NCBI RefSeq assembly: GCF_009917385.1
Contig: NZ_QWLJ01000031.1
Location: 1-58,324, forward strand
Source of the DNA: Roseburia sp. 1XD42-34
GTDB taxonomy: Bacteria; Bacillota; Bacilli; Bacillales; Amphibacillaceae
Direction of reading: 5' to 3'
DNA length: 58,324 nt
Numbering within the stretch: the first letter of the stretch is position 1; every line of letters begins with the position of its first letter. Below, piece by piece: positions 18,566-27,729 of the stretch. The translations under genes and the position numbers were made by a program. Under the pieces are notes generated by a model, which did no database searches, was not told the DNA's origin, and saw nothing but the letters and a program-made list of their open reading frames with translations.

Positions 18566-18644
18566 AAAGTTATTTTTGGTACAAAGAATTTATGGAGAGT
18601 TACATTAGTAAAACTGTTTTATGAGTTGATTGGAGATTATGTGA

Positions 18645-20093
18645 ATGAAGATTTTAATGGGACACTTTACTATTGAAAGTAATGAGCATGTAGTAGGATT
18701 GACTGAACTAGATAGTTTTAATTTGAAATTTGATGAAGATTTAGTTCAAGCAATGAAAGTTGGAGATATTTTCAGGAAGAATAATATTGAGATAATTCCA
18801 GCTATCTTTGCTAATGGGCATACAGCTTCTGTTTTGAGTAAAGAAGGTTATGATTATATCCATAATAAAATGCTTAGAACTGTTAAGGAAAATTTAAATG
18901 AACTAGATGGTATATATTTATTTCTCCATGGAGCTAGTAAAGTTGAGGATTTACCAGAAGGCTCTGGAGATAGGCAATTATTACGCGATATTCGAAAACT
19001 TACTGGACCATATATGCCAATTTGTGTAGTTATGGATCCACATGGAAACTTAACTGAAGAATATGTTTCAAATATGACGATAGGTCGCTGTTATAGAGAA
19101 TCTCCCCATACAGATATGATTGAAACAAAAAGAAAGTCTGCATATATGCTAGTGGAATTATTAAAGGAAAAAAAATCATTAAAACCGCAATATAAAAAAT
19201 TACCATTTGTATTAGGTGGAGAACGAAGTGTTTCAACTGACGAGCCGATGTTAACAATTAATAAAAAACTAGATGAAATTGAACAAGATGATAGAATTTT
19301 AAGTGCATCATTCCATGTGGGGTATTTAAGACATGATAATTATGCAGCAGGGTCTGGTTTAATTATTGTTCCATCTGACAATAAATATACGGAATATGCT
19401 AATGAAGTATTAGATGAATTGTATAGTTATTGTGTCTCTAGATATAGTGAATTTCATTATCATGGAAACACCCTTGAGGTTTCAGAAACACTGGAACAAT
19501 CTATAAAAAATAATTATGACCATGTAGTTATTACAGATTCTGGGGATAATGTTACGTCAGGAGGAATAGGAGATAATACTTACCTATTGAAGGAATTTTT
19601 AGCTGTTGATAATTACAACAATAAAAAGCTACTTTTTGCAGGTATTACAGACAATAACCTATTTCATAAAATTAGGGAAAAAACAACCAATAAATATTTT
19701 AACGTTCAATTAGGAACAGGCACAGATCATTTATCGAAAGAAATAGATTTAACAGTTAAAATAATTAACCGTGGTAGGTTACAACAAGTCTTTGGTGATA
19801 CGGATAATTTTGGAGAGACGATCACTTTATCAATAAAAGATAAGCCAATTGATATTATTTTACTAGACAAATCAGTTAGTTTTGCAGAAATGCATCAGTT
19901 TGAAGCTGCCAATGTAGATATTCATGATTACAATATTATTGTAGTAAAACAAGGATATATATTTCCTTATTTAAAAGAATATTGCGATTACTCTATTATG
20001 GCTTTAACAGATGGTCCAACTAATCAAAAAACGGAGGAGATTGTTTTTAAACAGATTATGAGACCGATGTTACCATTTGATAAATTAGATTAA
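18645..20093 (+). CDS. M81 family metallopeptidase (MlrC-like)
   Basis: A 482-residue protein of the M81/DUF1485 family, named after microcystinase C, which opens linear peptides. Typical blocks are the N-terminal GHFTIESNEHV, YLFLHGAS, VVMDPHGNLTEEYV, YRESPHTDMIET and TDSGDNVTSGGIGDNT, with His and Asp residues that bind zinc in the family. GGAG at 18632 serves the ATG. It is followed after 25 nt by an M24-fold gene and then by the PTS gene, apparently one operon. The association with a sugar permease suggests the substrate is a glycosylated or amino-sugar-linked amide, but this is inference. Confidence 0.85.
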   Translation: MKILMGHFTIESNEHVVGLTELDSFNLKFDEDLVQAMKVGDIFRKNNIEIIPAIFANGHTASVLSKEGYDYIHNKMLRTVKENLNELDGIYLFLHGASKVEDLPEGSGDRQLLRDIRKLTGPYMPICVVMDPHGNLTEEYVSNMTIGRCYRESPHTDMIETKRKSAYMLVELLKEKKSLKPQYKKLPFVLGGERSVSTDEPMLTINKKLDEIEQDDRILSASFHVGYLRHDNYAAGSGLIIVPSDNKYTEYANEVLDELYSYCVSRYSEFHYHGNTLEVSETLEQSIKNNYDHVVITDSGDNVTSGGIGDNTYLLKEFLAVDNYNNKKLLFAGITDNNLFHKIREKTTNKYFNVQLGTGTDHLSKEIDLTVKIINRGRLQQVFGDTDNFGETITLSIKDKPIDIILLDKSVSFAEMHQFEAANVDIHDYNIIVVKQGYIFPYLKEYCDYSIMALTDGPTNQKTEEIVFKQIMRPMLPFDKLD

Positions 20094-20118
20094 TAAAATC
20101 AATATAATAATATAAAGG

Positions 20119-21498
20119 ATGATTACAATTAAAATAACTATTAAAAAGACAAGTATACCTACCAAAGATAATCCAAGCTTCAAAATACAACTGACGGATA
20201 AAACAATTAAAGAAAGAAAAGAAAAAATTTTGATTAAAATGGAAGAAAAAGGTTTATCATCAATTGTTGTATATGCAGATAAAGAACACGGTAGTAACTT
20301 TGAATACTTAGTCGGATTTATACCAAGATTTGAAGAAGCACTATTTATAATGAATAGCGATGGAACAAGTACAACTATTTTAGGAAATGAAAACTTTAAC
20401 AAAGTTGGGTATTCACGTATTAGTACAATAGGAAAAAAGTGCACGGCATTTTCATTACCTAATCAACCAATGGAAGATCTTAGAGAACTAAGGAATATTA
20501 TAAAAAACATTAAAATTGACACATCCGATTTAGTAGGAATTGTAGGGTGGAAATTAATACCTGGTATGGAAAAGCAGTTCGATATTCCACAGTTTATTGT
20601 GGAGTCTTTATCTTCTGAAGTAGGGGAAGATAAGCTGGTAAATGCTACTGATTTATATATTGGGCCAAAAAATGGAGCTAGGATTACGAATAATGCAAAT
20701 GAAATTGCTCATTATGAATATGGAGCTTCACTTGCATCAGATGCTGTGCTTGATGCAATGAATCAACTGGAAATTGGTAAAAGTGAAATGGAAATAGGGG
20801 AACTTTTAACTAAAAACGGGCAATACAATAATGTTGTAACTATTGCTGCATTTGGAGACCGTTTTGCAAAAGGTAATCTTTATCCAACGAGTAAAAAATT
20901 ATCTAAGGGAGATAAGGTATCATTAACAGTTAGTTATAAAGGTGGGTTATCAAGTAGAGCAGGTTACGCTGTTGAAAACATGGAAGAAATGGAGAAGGTT
21001 GATGCAGAGTATTTAGAGAAAGTAGTTTTTCCCTACTATAAGGCCTACCATTATTGGCTTACCAACATAAAAATCGGAAAAAATGCCGGTGATTTCTATA
21101 AAGACTTTGAAAATTACTACCCGCAAGAAACTTATGGTTGGGAATTATGCCCAGGTCATTTAACTTCTGATGAAGAATGGTTATCGTCTCCATTTTATAA
21201 AGGTTCTGATGCAACTGTAAAATCAGGAATGATTTTACAGGTAGATTTTATCCCTGTACAAGATGGTCATCACGGGGTTTCAGCCGAAAGTACAGTTGCT
21301 TTAGCGGATGAAGCACTTAGAAATACAATAAAAAAAGAATATCCGGCACTATGGGAACGCATTGAAAAAAGAAGAAATTATATGAAAGATGAACTTAATA
21401 TTCAATTGTCAGAAGAAGTATTACCTTTAAATAGTACAGTTGGTTATTATAGACCGTTTATGTTAAATAATGAGCATTCACTATCTATTGAATATTAA
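20119..21498 (+). CDS. M24-fold (Xaa-Pro peptidase/creatinase-like) protein lacking metal ligands
   Basis: A 459-residue protein with the two-domain layout of creatinase and prolidase: an N-terminal creatinase-N domain (about 28-185) and a pita-bread domain (about 190-400). The usual two aspartates are absent: where GD-LVLLDAGAEY-DI is expected, the protein has VSLTVSYKGGLSSRAG (267-282). The region of His347 (PGHL) remains, the usual EPG glutamate is Asp376 (QVDFIP), and Glu390 is kept. Like creatinase, it may be a metal-free amidinohydrolase-type enzyme rather than a peptidase. ATG 20119 has no good ribosome site; AAGGATGA (20115-20122) would better serve an ATT at 20128, so the start is uncertain. 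It is cotranscribed with the M81 gene. Confidence 0.75.
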   Translation: MITIKITIKKTSIPTKDNPSFKIQLTDKTIKERKEKILIKMEEKGLSSIVVYADKEHGSNFEYLVGFIPRFEEALFIMNSDGTSTTILGNENFNKVGYSRISTIGKKCTAFSLPNQPMEDLRELRNIIKNIKIDTSDLVGIVGWKLIPGMEKQFDIPQFIVESLSSEVGEDKLVNATDLYIGPKNGARITNNANEIAHYEYGASLASDAVLDAMNQLEIGKSEMEIGELLTKNGQYNNVVTIAAFGDRFAKGNLYPTSKKLSKGDKVSLTVSYKGGLSSRAGYAVENMEEMEKVDAEYLEKVVFPYYKAYHYWLTNIKIGKNAGDFYKDFENYYPQETYGWELCPGHLTSDEEWLSSPFYKGSDATVKSGMILQVDFIPVQDGHHGVSAESTVALADEALRNTIKKEYPALWERIEKRRNYMKDELNIQLSEEVLPLNSTVGYYRPFMLNNEHSLSIEY

Positions 21499-21586
21499 CG
21501 CTATATAGGGGCTCCCAGTATTGGGAGATTGACTCCTAATTGTAGGATGTACAGAATTACTAATATCTTATTAGGAGAAAATGAAC

Positions 21587-22996
21587 ATGGATTATAAAAA
21601 TATGTCTAAAAAAGTAATCAAACATATTGGTGGAAAAGGAAATATCCAGCACATTGGTCATTGTGCAACTAGACTAAGAATCAATATAAAGGATGAAAAT
21701 AAAATAGATAAAGACGCTTTATTAAATATTGAAGGGTCTCATGGTGCTGTTTTCAAAAGTAATCAAGTTCAGTTAATTATTGGTGCCGATGTTGGACAAG
21801 CTTATAACCAAATGATTGAAGAATCTGAGTATAATACTGAACTCAATAAGGTCACTGATCAAGAAACAACAAATAATAATCCCAAAAAAGATTTTAAATA
21901 TTATGTGGATCTAGTTGGTGGGTTTTTTGCGGAATTGTTTATGCCAATTGTCCCAGTTCTAATTACTGGTGGAGTTATCCTAGCAGTTAACAATTTCTTA
22001 ATTAACTTTTTTGGTATATCAGCAGAGAGCGGCACTGCTCAAATTATATTAGCAATATTCGATGCAGGTTTTAGTATGCTACCTATTTACTTAGGATTTA
22101 CTACTGCAAGAAAATTAAAGCTGCCTCCGATTTTAGGTGGATTCCTTGGAGCGATATTAGTAAATTCATCAATTAGTGGAGTAGTAGGACTAGACTTTAT
22201 AGGTATACCAATAGTCCCGGTAGAATATGGTGGAAGTATTATACCGGTGGTTCTGGGTGTAGTGTTTATGTATTATGTAGATAAATTTATGGATAAGATA
22301 ATACCACAGTTCGTAAAATATTTACTAAAGCCGTTTTTAACAATGTTAATAGTTGTGCCATTTACTTTAATAATTTTTGGACCAATTGGTATAGTTGTCA
22401 GCGAATATGTGGGTGAATTCATTATGTGGTTAATGAATAATGCAGGTTTTATTGCGTTACCATTGTTATCCATACTTTATCCTTACATGGTCATGTTTGG
22501 GATAGACAAAGCCACAATGCCGATTGGATTTCAGGCCATTGAGTCACTAGGTTATGATCCTGTACACATTGTTGTAGGGTTTATTTCCAACCTGTGTATT
22601 GGTGCTACAGCCCTAGCTGTTGCAAGATTTGTTAGGAAAGATAAAGAAAAAAGTGGTGCTTACTTTTCGTTCGGTTTAACTGGTTTATTTGGAATAACTG
22701 AACCAGCTTTCTACGGGGCTTTAATTGGTCGACCAAAAGTTTTAATTGGTACGGCAATTGGAGCTGTGTCAGCAGGTTTATTTGCTAGTCTGTTTTCATT
22801 AAAAAGTTTTGTGATGGGAGGAGCTCCAGGCCTCTTTACTATTTTGTTTTTCTTAGAACCGGATGGAAGCTTAAATAACTTCATTATTGCTCTTATTACT
22901 GCTGGAATTGCTATCATTGTTTCATATATTGCAGCTTCGTTAATTTTACGGCAGGAAAAAATAAGAAAAGGTACATCAGTATTTAAAAAGGAATAA
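21587..22996 (+). CDS. PTS EIIBC, beta-glucoside/MurP-like
   Basis: A 469-residue PTS permease with EIIB first (phospho-Cys26 in IGHCATRLR) and an EIIC of the glucose superfamily with about ten membrane segments, including FFAELFMPIVPVLITGGVIL and GITEPAFYGALIGRP. It lacks an EIIA domain, as MurP (N-acetylmuramate) and several sucrose or trehalose permeases do. AGGAG at 21573-21577 suits the ATG at 21587 better than that at 21581. The upstream RpiR regulator and GH1 remnant point to a beta-linked amino sugar or beta-glucoside. With the hydrolase broken, imported phospho-glycoside may not be processed by this locus. Confidence 0.86.
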   Translation: MDYKNMSKKVIKHIGGKGNIQHIGHCATRLRINIKDENKIDKDALLNIEGSHGAVFKSNQVQLIIGADVGQAYNQMIEESEYNTELNKVTDQETTNNNPKKDFKYYVDLVGGFFAELFMPIVPVLITGGVILAVNNFLINFFGISAESGTAQIILAIFDAGFSMLPIYLGFTTARKLKLPPILGGFLGAILVNSSISGVVGLDFIGIPIVPVEYGGSIIPVVLGVVFMYYVDKFMDKIIPQFVKYLLKPFLTMLIVVPFTLIIFGPIGIVVSEYVGEFIMWLMNNAGFIALPLLSILYPYMVMFGIDKATMPIGFQAIESLGYDPVHIVVGFISNLCIGATALAVARFVRKDKEKSGAYFSFGLTGLFGITEPAFYGALIGRPKVLIGTAIGAVSAGLFASLFSLKSFVMGGAPGLFTILFFLEPDGSLNNFIIALITAGIAIIVSYIAASLILRQEKIRKGTSVFKKE

Positions 22997-23115
22997 GTTG
23001 AGAGCGTTTAAGATATAGAATAATATTATAAGGGATAAGGATGACTTCTTTGGCTGGAATCAGGTATAAGGGCAAGAACATAGTGAAAATAGGAATTGAA
23101 TTAAAATACTTTAAA

Positions 23116-23150
23116 AGTGGTAAAAGCTAAAGGCTTTTACCACTCTTTTT
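23116..23150 (+). terminator. Terminator of the M81-M24-PTS operon
   Basis: AGTGGTAAAAGC (23116-23127) pairs with GCTTTTACCACT (about 23133-23144), then CTTTTT. No gene lies between the PTS gene and this site. Confidence 0.88.
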
Positions 23151-23490
23151 GTCTTTCTCTTAATAATAAAAGTTAGAAGTGACTTACTTCGCACTTATCG
23201 TGGTTTAGAAAAAGTTTTAAGTTATTTGTTGAGTTAAATAATGTAGCTCACTCCTAATTTATGTGGCTAGAATCTTCAAACTTTTATATAGAATCTTCGG
23301 AATGAATCAAATCGTCTAAATCCGAATGTATTTCTTTTCATCACTCTGTTTGGTTACTTGTGCCAATTGAATGTAGATAAACAAGGCTAAAAAGATAACT
23401 AAAAATTTCTTGTTTGAAGATGGGTAAGTCCAAATTTAGGATTGTTTCCCGTTATGCTATGCCAGATATTTCATAAGGTAAGTAATTATT

Positions 23491-23530
23491 GGTGAGAATC
23501 ACTTTGCACTTCATGTTAGCACTAAGAGAA
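23491..23530 (-). other. Possible relic of a CRISPR leader
   Basis: GGTGAGAATC…TGCACTTCATGTTAGCACTAAGAG closely follows the leader of array 1 (GGTGCGAATC…TGCACTTCAGGTTCGCACTAAGAA) with a 14-16 nt deletion in the middle. No repeats lie beside it. The rest of 23151-23560 holds nothing I recognise. Confidence 0.4.
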
Positions 23531-23561
23531 TTTTAAATGTTATTTTTATAACGTATATAAG

Positions 23562-23703
23562 GTGCTGTTCCATTTTAAATTCGTACTGAAACAAGTCAAA
23601 TTGGTAGATAATAGCACCTAATTGCTTTAATTCGTAAGAGATTTTTAGGTCATACCAATTAGGGGCATGAAAGAAATCCACATTGCTTGAAGATTCACTT
23701 TAC
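23562..23703 (+). repeat. R1 repeat, copy C (shortened)
   Basis: GTATATAAGGTGCTGTT and AATAGCACCTAAT form the outer pair; TTTTTAGGTCATACC and TTGAAGATTCACTTTA are the conserved blocks. The 3' hairpin is eroded. Confidence 0.65.
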
Positions 23704-23831
23704 CTGCCAAGAGCTCGCTTTATCAATGAGCTCTTATTTTTATGCTTAAGCTTCCCTCCCCAAAAACAGCATACTACTTTTTAATAGAAGAAAGCCAATA
23801 GTGCCAAGTAAGCCACTCCATCTGGAAAAGA

Positions 23832-23994
23832 GCCCTGCAGTATGTATCACTCCCACTTTTAGGAGGGAAAGTGGTTTACTGCACCAGTCTAAGTGGTAGA
23901 TAAAATAGCGTCTAAAAGGCCGATTGTTTATCAAGCAATCAGTAGGAGGAGAAAAGATTTCCCTAATTTGAAGCTTCCCTTTATCGTGAATTCT
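23832..23994 (+). repeat. R1 repeat, copy F (degenerate)
   Basis: TCCCACTTT, AAGTGGTAGATAA, GCGTCTAAAAGGCCGATT, AATCAGTAGGAGG and GAAGCTTCCCTTTATC follow the R1 order with many changes. Its outer stem is largely lost. Confidence 0.5.
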
Positions 23995-24104
23995 CATATA
24001 GTTGAAATTAAATTAAAAATGAACTTTACGAATTTAAAAGATATGTCGATATTTTATAAGATAAGCAACTTTACATACATGACGCAAACAGGGAGGATAC
24101 ACCA

Positions 24105-25823
24105 TTGCTTAACCTATTAGAGAGATTAAGATTTAAAAACCTGAAGATCGGTTGGAAGTATGGTTTTACAATAGGAATTATTTTTATTTTATTTGGAATA
24201 ACGACTACTGTAGTAACTGTTCTCGCCATTAATGTTAGAGAAGATGTAGAAGCTTTGGAACGAAGAGGGGATAGAGCTATAAAAATAACTGACATGGGGT
24301 CTGTAACTCGTACAAAAAGCATTAGAATTATTAGTTATGTGGAAAGTCCAAGAGAGAAAACTATTGATGAATATGAAGCTTACCGGAAGTCATTTAATAA
24401 TTTAGAAGCCAATGTAAGAAAAAAAATGGACTCCGAAAAGGAATTAGAACTCTTTAATAAAATCGTTGAATTAGATAAGAGAATGAATAATCTGTTTGTG
24501 GACAGAATCATCCCTGCGGTGGATAAAGGGGATATGGGCTTAGCAAAAAGTCTTGTAGACCAATCTAGTGTTATTCGATCAGAAAACGTAGCCGTACTTG
24601 AAGAATTACGAGAAATTGTTAACAAACAACGTGATACAGCTATAAAAAAGGTACATAGTAGTCAGGAGCTGACTGTTTATGTATTATTGGGGGCGATGAT
24701 TGCTTCCATTATCTTTGGGGTAATTTTAATTATTGTTATTAGTAGAAAAATATCTCATAACCTTAATAGAGTAGTGCAAGTCAGTGATCAAATTGCCGAT
24801 GGAAACCTTGCTATAGGAACAATTGATTATCATGGAAAAGATGAAATTGGTCATTTAGCTTCCTCTATCAATACGATGAGTAAAAATCTTCGAGACATTG
24901 TCTATCAAGTTAACGAAGTTTCTGAAACCGTAAGTAGCCATAGTGAGGAATTAACACAGTCTGCAAGTGAGATCCGATCAGGAACAGAGCAGATTGCTTC
25001 AACCATGCAGGAATTATCCACTGGATCTGAAGTACAGGCGAATAATGCAAGTAATTTATCATCAGTGATGGATACTTTCTCTTCTAAAGTAGATGAGGCG
25101 AGTGTAAATGGAAAAGTAGTTCACGACTATTCTAATAGCGTACTTGGAATGACAGATGAGGGCAGTAAACTTATGGGAGCGTCTGTTCAACAAATGAGTG
25201 ATATTAATCACATTGTTAAAAATGCAGTGGAAAAAGTGAAAGGGCTAGATACACAATCACAGGAGGTTTCAAAATTAGTTGAAGTGATTAAAGATATTGC
25301 TGAACAAACGAATCTCTTAGCGTTAAATGCAGCCATTGAAGCTGCCCGCGCTGGAGAACAAGGAAAAGGTTTTGCAGTCGTGGCGGATGAGGTTAGAAAG
25401 TTAGCAGAGCAAGTATCCTTCTCTGTATTAGACATCACAACAATTGTGGCAAATATACAAAGCGAATCTAGTCAAGTTACCAAATCCTTGCGAGAGGGCT
25501 ATGTAGAGGTGGAAAAAGGGACAAATCAGATTCAAACAACTGGAGAAACCTTTAATGATATCCAAAAGGCAGTACAAAATATGGTTGTGAAGATTCAAAT
25601 GGTTACGAGCAACCTAGCTTCAATATCAGCAAGCGGGCAAGAAATGGATGCATCTATAAAGGAAATTGCAGCCGTAGCGGAAGAATCAGCTGCTGGTGTG
25701 GAACAAACTGCTGCTTCGGCTCAACAAGCGAGTAGTTCCATGGAGGAAGTTTCTAATAGTTCTGCGGAGTTAGCAACCTTCGCTGAGAATTTAAATGAGC
25801 TTGTACGTAAATTTAAGCTATAA
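24105..25823 (+). CDS. Methyl-accepting chemotaxis protein
   Basis: A 572-residue chemoreceptor. TM1 lies at about 20-43 and TM2 at about 188-211, enclosing a four-helix-type sensor domain of about 145 residues. A HAMP domain (about 212-265) follows, then a coiled-coil signalling domain whose tip [38 protein letters not shown] binds CheA and CheW. The start is TTG 24105 with GGGAGG at 24091-24096. It stands alone, without che genes nearby. The ligand cannot be told. The C-terminus ends in a Glu/Ser-rich helix without a pentapeptide tether. Confidence 0.93.
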   Translation: MLNLLERLRFKNLKIGWKYGFTIGIIFILFGITTTVVTVLAINVREDVEALERRGDRAIKITDMGSVTRTKSIRIISYVESPREKTIDEYEAYRKSFNNLEANVRKKMDSEKELELFNKIVELDKRMNNLFVDRIIPAVDKGDMGLAKSLVDQSSVIRSENVAVLEELREIVNKQRDTAIKKVHSSQELTVYVLLGAMIASIIFGVILIIVISRKISHNLNRVVQVSDQIADGNLAIGTIDYHGKDEIGHLASSINTMSKNLRDIVYQVNEVSETVSSHSEELTQSASEIRSGTEQIASTMQELSTGSEVQANNASNLSSVMDTFSSKVDEASVNGKVVHDYSNSVLGMTDEGSKLMGASVQQMSDINHIVKNAVEKVKGLDTQSQEVSKLVEVIKDIAEQTNLLALNAAIEAARAGEQGKGFAVVADEVRKLAEQVSFSVLDITTIVANIQSESSQVTKSLREGYVEVEKGTNQIQTTGETFNDIQKAVQNMVVKIQMVTSNLASISASGQEMDASIKEIAAVAEESAAGVEQTAASAQQASSSMEEVSNSSAELATFAENLNELVRKFKL

Positions 25824-26271
25824 GCCCGGAACGAGTGAGACACATATAAAATTTCACCACAACTTATTAGAACTGAGCCAGCTGCATGAAAATCGAGCAA
25901 TAACTTGCTAGGACCGAGCAACAAGCACCTTATTTCAGATAACTACTTTTTTGTTTCCACCATTGTTCTATAATAAAGATTAAGAAAAATCCTCTATAAA
26001 AATGACGAAAACATATAGTGTTCTCGTCATTTTTATTCCATTTAGAAGATCCGAAAACTCTACCTTCGATTTCAGCTCTATTACTTCGAGCTCAGCTGCT
26101 TTAATTTGGCCTGAAATAGTTGGAGCCGGGGGTTGTGGTTGTTTTTTTGAACCCTTTACAATAAATGAATACGTACTCTTTTTTAGTTCGGGATCCATAT
26201 GTGATTAACGCAAAACATCTCGAATGAAAAATAAATCATTGGTCTAAATGCAGGATAATATCATATATAAA
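25824..26271. other. Gap with terminator and a short coding-like minus strand
   Basis: A hairpin terminator sits at 25999-26034. On the minus strand 26198 down to about 26030 reads a peptide (MDPELKKSTYSF…KAAELEVIELKSKVEF…) that looks coding-like, with a Pro-rich patch and a charged helix. It has no ribosome site and runs into the terminator, so I treat it as a possible gene relic. I see nothing else. Confidence 0.3.
25999..26034. terminator. Intrinsic terminator hairpin
   Basis: AAAATGACGAAAAC pairs with GTTCTCGTCATTTTT around ATATAGT; A and T tracts on both sides allow use from either strand. Confidence 0.75.
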
Positions 26272-26285
26272 TGTAAACGCTTTCT
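26272..26285 (+). promoter_or_regulatory. cre-like CcpA box before the NhaC-type gene
   Basis: TGTAAACGCTTTCT matches the consensus TGWAANCGNTNWCA at all fixed positions but the last. It lies between an AT-rich promoter region and the ribosome site, a position suited to repression on rich sugar. Confidence 0.55.
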
Positions 26286-26300
26286 TTAGGGGATGTTCAA

Positions 26301-27713
26301 ATGAATGGAGTTGCAACCTTGGGGTTTGTGTCTGTATTACCGCCGTTAATTGCAATTGTACTCGCTTTTTGGACAAGGGATACAATCTTATCGTTAGGAA
26401 TCGCTTGTGTGATTGGTGTGTTTTTAGCGGGAGAGGGGTTATTAGGATTTCCTAACCTAATGAAGCAGGCTTTAGGTAACGAAGGTTTTTCTTGGATTTT
26501 TCTTCTGGAAATATTTATTGGGATACTAATTGCATTTTTTCAACGGACAGGAGCGATTCAAAGTTTTTCCGAAATCATCGGTAGAAGACAAAGATCAAGA
26601 AAGCGAATCGAAATATCAACGTGGTTTATGGGACTTTTCGTTTTTTTTAGTGATTACTTTAGTCCAGTATTTGTTGGAACTACTATGCGTAAAGTTACCG
26701 ATAAAGTAAAAATGTCGCGTGAAAAGCTGGCATATATTTGCGATTCCACATCAGCACCAGTAAGTGTTATTGTTCCAATAACTGGATGGGCTGTATTTAT
26801 CTCTGGTCTGTTAATTGGTCTAGGACCCATTCAAAATGAAACCGATGCGCTAGCTGTATTTACGAAATCAATCCCGTTTAACTTCTATGCTGTATTATCT
26901 GTAGTGTTAGTTGGGCTTATCGCTTCTGGAATAATTAAGGATTTTGGACCAATGCGTAAAGCTGAACTACGTGCGCAACAAGAGGGGAAATTAATCCGTG
27001 ACGGATCAACACCATTAATATCAAAGGAGTTAACGAATATTGATCCGTATTTTAAAAACAAATTGCTTAGTATTAGATGGAATTTCTTTTTACCAGTCCT
27101 GATTATTATTACAATTGCACTTGGTACTTATATCGGACTCGGTTCAGCTAAAACAATGGAGGCGTTCTTAGCTGCGACCGTATTTTTAGGAATCGTCATG
27201 CGGTTTCAAGGAATTCCAACTAAAGATATTATGGACACAGCACTTAACGGTATTAAAGGAATTATGCCTGCTGTAATGATACTAGTTTTTGCATACACCA
27301 TTAATGCATTAAGTGAACAAATGGGAACAGCTACTTACATGATTCAAATTACAGAAGCTTGGTTAAATCCAGGTTTACTACCAGCAATCACATTTTTATT
27401 AGCAGCAGTTATAGCCTTTTCTACAGGAACGTCGTGGGGAACGTTTGGCATCATGATTCCGCTAGCAGTACCGATTGCCATTGGCTTTTCAGGAGGTGAG
27501 ATCGATATGATTGTTTTGGCTACGATCGCAGCAGTTGCTGGTGGCGGAGTATTTGGTGATCATTGTTCACCACTCTCTGATACTACTATTTTAGCGTCGA
27601 CAGGTGCTGCAGTAGATCATATTGATCATGTTAGGACACAAATTCCTTATGCTGTATTAGTAGGAATTATTGGATTGGTCATCTATTTAACACTAGGATT
27701 ATTAGGATTATAG
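26301..27713 (+). CDS. NhaC-type Na+/H+ antiporter family protein
   Basis: A 470-residue membrane protein with about eleven to twelve hydrophobic segments. FVFFSDYFSPVFVGTTMRKVTDK, CDSTSAPVSVIVPITGWAVFI, AFSTGTSWGTFGIMIPLAVPIA and GGGVFGDHCSPLSDTTILAS are hallmarks of the NhaC family, including the Asp residues thought to carry ions. AGGGGAT before the ATG is the ribosome site. It ends 16 nt before a saccharopine-dehydrogenase-like gene, which implies one operon under the cre-like box. Members of this family also move amino acids or organic acids, so the cargo could be the substrate of the next gene. Confidence 0.88.
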   Translation: MNGVATLGFVSVLPPLIAIVLAFWTRDTILSLGIACVIGVFLAGEGLLGFPNLMKQALGNEGFSWIFLLEIFIGILIAFFQRTGAIQSFSEIIGRRQRSRKRIEISTWFMGLFVFFSDYFSPVFVGTTMRKVTDKVKMSREKLAYICDSTSAPVSVIVPITGWAVFISGLLIGLGPIQNETDALAVFTKSIPFNFYAVLSVVLVGLIASGIIKDFGPMRKAELRAQQEGKLIRDGSTPLISKELTNIDPYFKNKLLSIRWNFFLPVLIIITIALGTYIGLGSAKTMEAFLAATVFLGIVMRFQGIPTKDIMDTALNGIKGIMPAVMILVFAYTINALSEQMGTATYMIQITEAWLNPGLLPAITFLLAAVIAFSTGTSWGTFGIMIPLAVPIAIGFSGGEIDMIVLATIAAVAGGGVFGDHCSPLSDTTILASTGAAVDHIDHVRTQIPYAVLVGIIGLVIYLTLGLLGL

Positions 27714-27729
27714 GGTGGGAGGTTATAAA

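Noticed and set aside
23562..23580. TATATAAGGTGC shared between R1 copy C and the CRISPR repeat, with R1 copy A beside array 1
   Set aside because: Other R1 copies lack the TATATA part, and the shared piece is a short stem plus AT-rich loop, so chance similarity is the simpler reading.
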